This document shows positions 29,693 to 35,290 of a DNA stretch of 35,290 nt, one piece after another. The DNA lies in the NCBI GenBank assembly GCA_945965275.1, contig CAMFNB010000013.1, positions 1-35,290 of the forward strand, written 5' to 3'. This DNA comes from an uncultured Clostridia bacterium (GTDB taxonomy: Bacteria; Bacillota; Clostridia; UBA1212; SIG427). The translations under genes and the position numbers were made by a program. The stretch's first letter is position 1, and every line of letters starts with the position of its first letter. The notes below the pieces were generated by a model. The model was not told the origin of the DNA. It searched no databases and saw nothing but the letters and a program-made list of their open reading frames with translations.

Positions 29693-30421
29693 TTAATATG
29701 TCTTTCGCATATCTGAAAGCTCTTCCCGTATTCTCTCCTGAACCATCTCTCCCAAAGCGGAAGCCTTCATGCCTTCGTATTCTTCGGGCCTGATTACAGG
29801 CAGTATTGAAAGATAAATCATTGCCGCTTTGAGTCTGTGGTTTTCCTCAAGGCATTTGTAGGAACCGTCAATCGCAAAAACCGTTATCGGAGCTTTTGCA
29901 TCAAGCGCAGCCTTGAAAGCACCGTGCTTGAATTCTCCCATATCAGGACCCTTGCTTCTTGTTCCCTCCGGGAAAATCAAAACAGAATTTCCGGCTTTGA
30001 TTTTCTCTCCCGCAGTCTTTATTGCCTTCAAAGACTGTCGCATGTTTTCTCTGTCCAACGGGATTCCGGCCAATATTTCCAAAAGCAGGTTAACCACAGG
30101 AATCTTCATGAGTTCCTTCTTAATTACCATGGACTTCATGGAGCCAAGATAAGAAAGTGCAATAAGTGCATCAAAATCACTCTGGTGGTTTCCCACATAA
30201 AGAGAAGCATCTTCTGTAAGATTCTCTTTTCCCTTTACGATGACCTTTGCTCCCGCAACCTTTGCAAGAATAAGCACCGCCGGCTTAAGCATTGCGGCTG
30301 CAGCCTTATTCGGACCTGCAGTTTCCTTTCTGCTTCTGAAAAGCCAGAAAACAAGGATAAAAGGCAGGTACAGAAAAGCTAATATAACGGCTGTAAAAAG
30401 CCAAATTAACGTGCGTATCAT
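29693..30421 (-). CDS. plsC: 1-acyl-sn-glycerol-3-phosphate acyltransferase (PlsC family), copy C
   Basis: 242 residues. An N-terminal membrane anchor (about 3-28) is followed by the acyltransferase domain with GNHQSDFD (His79-Asp84), GIPLDR (119-124) and a canonical FPEGTRSKG (150-158). This is the most typical PlsC of the three in the window and probably the housekeeping-type enzyme making phosphatidic acid. Between fakA and fakB it would use the acyl chain that Fak activates, after PlsX/PlsY steps encoded elsewhere. It lies 13 bp after fakA. Confidence 0.9.
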   Translation of the reverse strand: MIRTLIWLFTAVILAFLYLPFILVFWLFRSRKETAGPNKAAAAMLKPAVLILAKVAGAKVIVKGKENLTEDASLYVGNHQSDFDALIALSYLGSMKSMVIKKELMKIPVVNLLLEILAGIPLDRENMRQSLKAIKTAGEKIKAGNSVLIFPEGTRSKGPDMGEFKHGAFKAALDAKAPITVFAIDGSYKCLEENHRLKAAMIYLSILPVIRPEEYEGMKASALGEMVQERIREELSDMRKTY

Positions 30422-30434
30422 AACGCCTACCCCG

Positions 30435-32072
30435 TTACTCCGCAGAGATTATATACTGGTAAATAGGCTGTTTTCCGCTTACCAGAGCCACGTCAACGTT
30501 TTCTGCCACGCTTCTTATTATCTCAGCAACGGCTTCAGCCTCTTCTTCCTCTGTTTTTTTACCGTAATACACGGTTACAAGGTCTTTTCCGATAACATTC
30601 TCGGCAAGAGCTCTGATACAGTCCTCCATTGTGTCGGCAGCATATTTAAGGTCATTGTCCACAAGGCCGATGTACTGCTTCTTCTTTACGCTGATGTTGT
30701 CGATTTCGGCATCTTTTACCGCTCTTGTAACTGAAAGTGTGGTAACTGTTGTTCTTGCAGCCTCCATATTTTCAACATTTTCCGCAACAGAAAGAGAAGG
30801 ATCAATCGAAATGATTGATGTCACGCCCTGAGGAATGGTCTTTGTGGTAACAACGCCAACCTCAACGCCTTCGTCGCAGAGCTCCGCTGCCTGCTTTGCC
30901 GCAAGCACGATATTTGAGTTGTTCGGTAAAAGTATAACCTTGTTGCAGTGAACTTCCCTGATTGCCTTAAGGAAATCTTCCGTGCTGGGGTTCATGCTCT
31001 GGCCGCCTTCGATTACATATGAAGCACCGAGTTCCATGAACAGATCACGAATACCGTCTCCGTTGGCAACGGGAATTATTGCGTAGTCGTCGTCGAGAGG
31101 AGATTCCTCTTCAACCGGCTCAGGATTTTCCTCAGCCTTTGACATCATATTGCTGTGCTGCTGGCGCATATTCTCAACCTTTACGAATTGAGGATCGCCG
31201 TACAGGAACATTCTTGTGAGAACCTTGAGAGGCTCGTTTGTGTGTACATGAACTTTAACAATCTCGTCATCATTTGTAAGAACAATGCTGTCACCGAGAT
31301 TACTTAAGAATCTTCTGAGTGAACCCATCTCCTCTTCGGGAATTTCCTTCTCAATATTCACAAGAGCTTCAGTGCAGAACTGGAATGTGATTTCTTCAGT
31401 TGAAAATGCAGAGAAGTCGGCAGATTGTCTTGTGTTGTCAGAAGTGTTTTCTTCAACAACCTCAACAGTCTCCCCGTGAAGAGCCTTAATCATTCCCTTG
31501 AGAATAATGTTGAAACCGTATCCGCCTGAGTCAACTACCTTTGCCTTTTTAAGTGCCGGAAGCATGTCAGGAGTTTTCTTGAGTGTTTCCTTTGCTTCAG
31601 CATAAACCGCATCCATAAGAGTGCAAATGTCATCAGAAGAACTTATTGATACATTTGCGCACTCTCTCATTACCGTGAGGATTGTTCCCTCAACCGGCTT
31701 CATTACGGCTTTTCTTGCTGAATCAGCACCGTTCTTAAGAGCTGCCAAAAGTTCTTCTTTATCAGCTTCCTTTTTACCGTCAAAGCTCTGAGCCACTCCG
31801 CGGAAGAACAGCGAAAGAATTACACCTGAATTACCGCGTGCTGCACGCATTACTGCTTTTGCAACTGCCTTTGCCTCTTCTCCCAGGTCTCCTTTGGGCG
31901 TTCCGAGTGTGCGGACAGCTTCAAGTGTCATGAACATGTTTGATCCCGTATCTCCGTCAGGTACAGGAAATACGTTTAAGCGGTTAACATCCTCTTTTTG
32001 TGCCTGGAGTGCATTTGCGCCCGTGCAGACCATTCTGTGGTAGAGAACAGCATCAATTTTTTCTATAGCCAA
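30435..32072 (-). CDS. fakA: Fatty acid kinase subunit A (FakA/YloV family), copy 2
   Basis: 545 residues. DhaL-type kinase domain with VPDGDTGSNM (37-46) and AARGNSGVILS (78-88); middle domain with a Cys in QFCTEAL and the zinc-site KVHVHT; C-terminal YloV domain with LPNNSNIVLAAKQAAE and a GKKTEEEEAEA stretch. The start is TTG at 32072, set by GGAGGGG 8 bases upstream. It is preceded by a hairpin that reaches the ribosome site. It is distinct from the copy at 3746-5377 along the whole length, so the duplication is old. The neighbours plsC and fakB make its role in exogenous fatty-acid phosphorylation secure by context. Confidence 0.92.
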   Translation of the reverse strand: MAIEKIDAVLYHRMVCTGANALQAQKEDVNRLNVFPVPDGDTGSNMFMTLEAVRTLGTPKGDLGEEAKAVAKAVMRAARGNSGVILSLFFRGVAQSFDGKKEADKEELLAALKNGADSARKAVMKPVEGTILTVMRECANVSISSSDDICTLMDAVYAEAKETLKKTPDMLPALKKAKVVDSGGYGFNIILKGMIKALHGETVEVVEENTSDNTRQSADFSAFSTEEITFQFCTEALVNIEKEIPEEEMGSLRRFLSNLGDSIVLTNDDEIVKVHVHTNEPLKVLTRMFLYGDPQFVKVENMRQQHSNMMSKAEENPEPVEEESPLDDDYAIIPVANGDGIRDLFMELGASYVIEGGQSMNPSTEDFLKAIREVHCNKVILLPNNSNIVLAAKQAAELCDEGVEVGVVTTKTIPQGVTSIISIDPSLSVAENVENMEAARTTVTTLSVTRAVKDAEIDNISVKKKQYIGLVDNDLKYAADTMEDCIRALAENVIGKDLVTVYYGKKTEEEEAEAVAEIIRSVAENVDVALVSGKQPIYQYIISAE

Positions 32073-32083
32073 AATATTCCCCT

Positions 32084-32099
32084 CCGTAAACCTTTACGG
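32084..32099 (-). promoter_or_regulatory. Palindromic hairpin over the fakA copy 2 ribosome site
   Basis: CCGTAAAGGTTTACGG on the minus strand is a 16-bp near-perfect inverted repeat located between the anti-sigma stop and the GGAGGGG ribosome site of the TTG-started fakA; its last two G residues run into that site. It could lower fakA translation relative to the sigma genes. Confidence 0.4.
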
Positions 32100-32100
32100 T

Positions 32101-32409
32101 TTATCTCCATCTCTTATCTGTACCGAGCACGGCCTTAACAATTCCCGCAACGGATGTTACGAGCAAAGCCGCACCGATTGAATATTCTAACACAGTTCTC
32201 TTTTTAAGCATATCAACAACCTCAGAGTAACGATACTTACCCTTTCCGTCTGCGTCCTCAAGAGAGTGTGGAATATGTCTCATTTCATCATAATATCTGC
32301 GACAGTCTTCGCACGATTCGAGATGCTCTTCAATTACCTTTTTTGTCTCCTCACTTACTGCCTCGTCCTGGTATAAAGGGAGAAGATCACGAATTACATT
32401 ACAATCCAT
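32101..32409 (-). CDS. Anti-sigma factor with zinc-binding (ZAS) domain and one membrane helix
   Basis: 102 residues. The N-terminus MDCNVIRDLLPLYQDEAVSE and the zinc motif EEHLESCEDC (His29, Cys33, Cys36, with Cys3) define an anti-sigma domain. A short linker leads to a hydrophobic helix (about 73-95) and the protein ends just after it (TDKRWR). There is thus no outside sensor domain, so the signal must reach it through the membrane, a partner protein or the zinc site. It shares one base with the sigma gene (TGATG). It should bind and inhibit the adjacent ECF sigma factor. Confidence 0.88.
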   Translation of the reverse strand: MDCNVIRDLLPLYQDEAVSEETKKVIEEHLESCEDCRRYYDEMRHIPHSLEDADGKGKYRYSEVVDMLKKRTVLEYSIGAALLVTSVAGIVKAVLGTDKRWR

Positions 32410-32909
32410 CAGAGTATTTCCTCCTTGACTTTATCTCTTACACGTAAGTAGATAAGTTTTGACGAATCGGCTGAGATTCCGTAGAAGCGTCCGAGCTCTG
32501 CAAAAGATATGTCTCCGAATATGCGGAGAATGAGGATGTCTCCTTCCTTCTTTGTGAGCTTTGAGAAAGCGCTTCTGAGTTTCGCAACATCAACCTCTTC
32601 GTTTATTCTGAAGCCGGGTTCGTCATTAACTGACGCCTCCGGATTAGAAACATATAAATTAACAGGCAAAGTGAGTGCATCCGTTTTATTAAGATACTTA
32701 ACAAACATCTTTCTTGCATAATGAAGAAGCCAGGTCAGCATCTCACACTGTCCTTTATACAACACCATTCTTTTGAATGCATGGAAAAAAGCTTCTTTTG
32801 ACATCTTATCCGCTGCTTCGGAATCATGGCAAAGCTTGTATAAGAATGAATATACCTGCTGATAGTTATCAGTGTAGATCTTTTCAAATTTACGTTCAGT
32901 CTGTCTCAC
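32409..32909 (-). CDS. ECF-type RNA polymerase sigma factor
   Basis: 166 residues from the GTG at 32909, chosen because AGGAGGG precedes it by 6 bases; the ATG at 32966 has no ribosome site and the extra residues are not sigma-like. Sigma region 2 is about 5-75 (FEKIYTDNYQQVYSFLYKLC, then WLLHYARKMFVKYLN) and region 4 about 105-165 (LTKKEGDILILRIFGDISF, then the HTH around YGISADSSKLIYLRVRDK). It directs polymerase to a small regulon, released when its anti-sigma partner at 32101-32409 lets go. The promoter upstream is of the housekeeping type. Linkage to fakA, plsC and fakB suggests that the regulon concerns membrane lipid. Confidence 0.9.
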   Translation of the reverse strand: MRQTERKFEKIYTDNYQQVYSFLYKLCHDSEAADKMSKEAFFHAFKRMVLYKGQCEMLTWLLHYARKMFVKYLNKTDALTLPVNLYVSNPEASVNDEPGFRINEEVDVAKLRSAFSKLTKKEGDILILRIFGDISFAELGRFYGISADSSKLIYLRVRDKVKEEIL

Positions 32910-32981
32910 TTTTTTCCCTCCTGTAAAAATCTTTTTCAAATCGCGAAATCCTGCCTGTTCCGGCATGGTATTCGTTAGATA

Positions 32982-33010
32982 AATGTAGCATATTTCAGCA
33001 TTTTGGTCAA
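32982..33010 (-). promoter_or_regulatory. Promoter of the sigma-anti-sigma-fakA-plsC-fakB operon
   Basis: On the minus strand TTGACC (33005-33010), 17 bp, then TACATT (32982-32987) with an extended TGC before it. The start would be near 32975, leaving about 65 bases to the GTG. It looks like a housekeeping-sigma promoter; an additional autoregulated ECF promoter was not recognised. Confidence 0.7.
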
Positions 33011-33034
33011 TTAAAAAGGGGATTTCAGACTATT

Positions 33035-33065
33035 AGAAAAGCAGTACCTCAGGTACTGCTTTTCT
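33035..33065 (-). terminator. Terminator of the sulfur-assimilation operon
   Basis: AGAAAAGCAGTACC (33035-33048) and GGTACTGCTTTTCT (33052-33065) form a perfect 14-bp stem with a 3-base loop. The TGA of the Rrf2 gene (33049-33051) is the loop. The A- and T-rich ends of the stem serve as the U-tract. Confidence 0.85.
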
Positions 33066-33462
33066 TCACCAAATCTTTAAGTGTTTTACCGTCTAAGAAG
33101 TCATTGATGACATCATTTAACTCTGTCCACATTCCTATCGTTCTGCACTTGTCTTTTCTCGGACACGGAGCCGCCCCGCATTCAAGGCATGATATGGGAG
33201 CAACACTTCCCTCGGCCGCTCTCAGGATTTCGCCGATTGTATATTCTTCCGGTTTTCTCGTGAGTTTGTATCCTCCGCCTTTTCCGTGGATGCCTTCCAC
33301 AAGACCTGCCGAAACAAGCGACGGCATAATTCTCTCAATGTACTTAAGAGATATCTCCTGCCTTTCCGCAACAGCTTTTATGGCTACATATTCATCTGAA
33401 TTTCTCTCGGCAAGATCCGTCATGAGTCTCAAAGCGTATCTTCCCTTTGTTGATACAAGCAT
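33049..33462 (-). CDS. Rrf2-family transcription regulator (IscR/CymR type) with cysteine cluster
   Basis: 137 residues. The winged HTH is at the N-terminus: STKGRYALRLMTDLA, then ISLKYIERIMPSLVSAGLVE and GKGGGYKL. The middle has Cys92, Cys95, Cys100 and Cys106 (SCLECGAAPCPRKDKC), close to the Cys positions that hold the Fe-S cluster in IscR and absent from the B. subtilis cysteine regulator CymR. It therefore probably senses Fe-S or redox state. It is 18 bp from cysK, with GGAG before the ATG, and shares an operon with two sulfur-assimilation genes, so control of cysteine synthesis is likely. Confidence 0.9.
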   Translation of the reverse strand: MLVSTKGRYALRLMTDLAERNSDEYVAIKAVAERQEISLKYIERIMPSLVSAGLVEGIHGKGGGYKLTRKPEEYTIGEILRAAEGSVAPISCLECGAAPCPRKDKCRTIGMWTELNDVINDFLDGKTLKDLVKKSST

Positions 33463-33480
33463 GGGTCCGCTCCTTTTCTG

Positions 33481-34413
33481 TCAGTCTGCAAACAATGGGG
33501 TTGAAAGATATCTGTCACCTGTGTCCGGTAAAATAACTACAATATTCTTACCTTCGTTCTCCGGCCTCTTTGCAATCTCAATTGCAGCATGTACTGCTGC
33601 CCCCGATGATATGCCGACAAGCACGCCTTCCGTTTTACCGATAAGCTTACCGACTGTAAAAGCTTCTTCGTTGTCTACAGGGAAAATTTCATCGTAAATA
33701 TCAGTATTGAGAATTTCCGGTACAAAGCCTGCGCCGATTCCCTGAATCTTATGAGGTCCTGCAACACCTGTTGAAAGAACCGCCGATGTCTTCGGCTCAA
33801 CTGCAACAACTTTAATATCAGGATTCTTTGACTTTAAGTATTCGCCTGTTCCGGTAATTGTTCCGCCTGTTCCCACGCCGGCAACAAATATGTCAACTTT
33901 ACCGTCTGTGTCCTCAAAAATTTCAGGACCTGTTGTTTCAAAATGAACCTTGGGGTTTGAAGGATTCACAAACTGTCCGGGAATAAAGCTGTTGGGAATT
34001 TCAGCTGCAAGCTCATCTGCCTTTGCTATGGCCCCCTTCATTCCTTTTGCTCCCTCACTTAAAACAAGCTCTGCGCCGTATGCTTTCATAATCTGTCGTC
34101 TTTCAACTGACATTGTGTCAGGCATTACGATAATTATTCTGTATCCTCTTGCGGCAGCAACTGAACAAAGTCCTATTCCCGTGTTTCCCGATGTGGGTTC
34201 AATGATTACGGAATCAGGCGTAAGCTTTCCCGCAGCTTCCGCATCGTCAATCATCTTCTTTGCAATTCTGTCTTTTACAGAGCCGGCAGGATTGAAATAT
34301 TCAAGCTTTGCATAGATCTTCGCCCTTAAGTCAAATTTCTTTTCGATATTTGTGAGTTCCAGCAAAGGTGTCTTTCCTATAATCTGGTCCGCTGATGTAT
34401 AAATATTAGCCAT
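33481..34413 (-). CDS. cysK: Cysteine synthase A (O-acetylserine sulfhydrylase)
   Basis: 310 residues. PLP enzyme making cysteine from O-acetylserine and sulfide. The PLP Lys is Lys47 in [11 protein letters not shown]. The substrate loop TSGNTG is at 74-79, the phosphate cup GTGGTITG near the middle, and the C-terminal Ser/Gly region [10 protein letters not shown] is present. Length and motifs are those of a true CysK and not of cystathionine beta-synthase. It lies 29 bp after the sulfhydrylase gene, with GAGGTAAAG before the ATG. It likely belongs to the operon that ends at the Rrf2 gene. Confidence 0.95.
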   Translation of the reverse strand: MANIYTSADQIIGKTPLLELTNIEKKFDLRAKIYAKLEYFNPAGSVKDRIAKKMIDDAEAAGKLTPDSVIIEPTSGNTGIGLCSVAAARGYRIIIVMPDTMSVERRQIMKAYGAELVLSEGAKGMKGAIAKADELAAEIPNSFIPGQFVNPSNPKVHFETTGPEIFEDTDGKVDIFVAGVGTGGTITGTGEYLKSKNPDIKVVAVEPKTSAVLSTGVAGPHKIQGIGAGFVPEILNTDIYDEIFPVDNEEAFTVGKLIGKTEGVLVGISSGAAVHAAIEIAKRPENEGKNIVVILPDTGDRYLSTPLFAD

Positions 34414-34442
34414 TTTCTTTACCTCGATTTCTGATTCATATT

Positions 34443-35290
34443 TTAAATCCTTGCAAGGCCCTGTTCAAGGTCTGCGATGATATCGTCGATGTGCTCTGTT
34501 CCGATTGAAAGTCTTACCGTTGTCGGCTTAATACCTGTGGCAAGAAGCTCCTCTTCCGAAAGCTGGCTGTGAGTTGTTGAAGCCGGATGAATCACAAGAG
34601 ACTTAACATCCGCAACATTAGCAAGGAGTGAGAATAACTCAAGACTCTCCGTAAACCTCTTTGCATCCTCTGCGCTGCCCTTAATTTCAAATGTGAAAAT
34701 TGAAGCTGCTCCCTTCGGGAAATATCTGTCGTACAATTCCTTCTCTTTGCCTGTGGCAAGGGACGGGTGGTTTACCCGCTCAACCTTCGGATGGTTCTTT
34801 AAGAAATCAACGACCTTAAGAGCGTTTTCAACATGTCTTTCAACTCTTAATGAGAGAGTTTCAAGTCCCTGTAAAAGAAGGAATGAGTTAAACGGAGAAA
34901 TTGTTGCTCCCTGGTCTCTCATAAGTGTTGTTCTGAGTTTGATGATATATGCAAGGTTTCCTGCTGCCTCTGAAAATACAACTCCGTGGTATGACGGATT
35001 CGGCTTTGTGATTCCGGGGAACTTGTCATTCTGAGTCCAGTCAAACTTACCGGAGTCAATAACCACACCACCCATTACTGTTCCGTGACCGCCGATGAAC
35101 TTTGTAGCCGAGTGAACAACAATATCCGCACCATGCTCAATCGGTCTTAAGAGATATGGTGTTGCGAATGTGCTGTCAACGATAAACGGAATTCCGTGCC
35201 TGTGAGCAATTGCCGCAATTGCTTCAATGTCTATAACATTTGAATTGGGGTTGCCGAGTGTTTCTGCATACAAAGCCTTTGTGTTAGGCT
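34443..35290 (-). CDS. O-acetylhomoserine sulfhydrylase-type Cys/Met metabolism PLP enzyme (partial, right edge)
   Basis: The frame is open to the window edge; the codon at 35271-35273 is TTG, read as Leu inside [14 protein letters not shown], so the true start lies to the right. The visible 280 or so residues contain the PLP Asp region [13 protein letters not shown], the PLP Lys in [11 protein letters not shown], and the C-terminal signature [21 protein letters not shown]-like endings and the absence of Cys/Met gamma-lyase motifs favour O-acetylhomoserine (thiol)-lyase, which makes homocysteine from O-acetylhomoserine and sulfide; cystathionine gamma-synthase or lyase remains possible. It is the upstream neighbour of cysK. 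Confidence 0.85.
   Translation of the reverse strand, partial: PNTKALYAETLGNPNSNVIDIEAIAAIAHRHGIPFIVDSTFATPYLLRPIEHGADIVVHSATKFIGGHGTVMGGVVIDSGKFDWTQNDKFPGITKPNPSYHGVVFSEAAGNLAYIIKLRTTLMRDQGATISPFNSFLLLQGLETLSLRVERHVENALKVVDFLKNHPKVERVNHPSLATGKEKELYDRYFPKGAASIFTFEIKGSAEDAKRFTESLELFSLLANVADVKSLVIHPASTTHSQLSEEELLATGIKPTTVRLSIGTEHIDDIIADLEQGLARI

Noticed and set aside
29837-30382. 181-residue plus-strand open frame.
   Set aside because: It is antisense to plsC, which carries HX4D and FPEGTR motifs. No ribosome site or recognisable domain.
32910-32966. N-terminal extension of the ECF sigma factor to an ATG at 32966.
   Set aside because: No ribosome site precedes that ATG. AGGAGGG lies inside the extension and points to the GTG at 32909, where sigma similarity begins.
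33104-33697. 197-residue plus-strand open frame.
   Set aside because: It runs antisense across both the Rrf2 gene and the end of cysK, both well recognised on the minus strand.

Overview
The window looks like chromosomal DNA of an anaerobic low-to-moderate-GC Firmicute, most likely a Lachnospiraceae-type gut Clostridium. The evidence is strong AGGAGG ribosome sites, YloV/FakA and DegV/FakB fatty-acid kinase genes, zinc-ribbon/DUF4190-type membrane proteins, a class Ib DAHP synthase, PheA and TyrA encoded beside the shikimate genes, and an Rrf2-cysK-sulfhydrylase cluster. The taxonomy is inferred from gene content only. I saw no insertion sequence, prophage, CRISPR array, tRNA or rRNA.

Layout. 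(1) 1-1700: the tail of a plus-strand gene, a 4-copy 32-bp tandem repeat, then a minus-strand XRE regulator coupled to a lipoprotein, preceded by a 13-codon ORF with a perfect ribosome site. (2) 1770-8672: a minus-strand operon with a near-consensus promoter (8644-8672): membrane-anchored alpha/beta hydrolase, DegV/FakB, GPH/MelB-type transporter, FakA, a second hydrolase with a Cys at the nucleophile position, and two zinc-ribbon membrane proteins, ending in a UUCG terminator. (3) 8653-16637: a second minus-strand operon with its own promoter (16609-16637): glucuronyl C5-epimerase-like protein, cell-wall amidase, zinc-ribbon protein, adenylation-carrier didomain protein, two PlsC acyltransferases, acyl-CoA/ACP synthetase-like ligase, acyl carrier protein and an LRAT/NlpC-type protein. 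Most of its junctions are 1-17 bp overlaps. Together (2) and (3) form a lipid activation, transfer and uptake locus resembling a dispersed Aas-LplT lysophospholipid-recycling system plus a Fak system. (4) 16795-18960: an SPFH protein, a PdxK-type kinase and a remnant of a flavodoxin-like reductase.

(5) 18977-28741: a plus-strand aromatic operon, aroF-tyrA-aroB-aroA-aroC-pheA-aroE/aroK fusion-aroQ-trpB2. It starts from an exact-consensus promoter (TTGACA, 17 bp, TATAAT). Between promoter and aroF lies a 25-codon leader whose middle reads YYWFSFYF, followed by a 9-bp terminator hairpin and a competing antiterminator pairing. This is a textbook-shaped ribosome-mediated attenuator that would sense all three aromatic amino acids. 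It is the clearest regulatory system in the window.

(6) 28749-33010: a minus-strand operon for an ECF sigma factor, an anti-sigma factor, a second FakA, a PlsC and a second FakB, suggesting extracytoplasmic-stress control of exogenous fatty-acid use. (7) 33035-35290: an IscR-like Rrf2 regulator, cysK and a truncated O-acetylhomoserine sulfhydrylase-type gene for sulfur assimilation, minus strand, running off the right edge.
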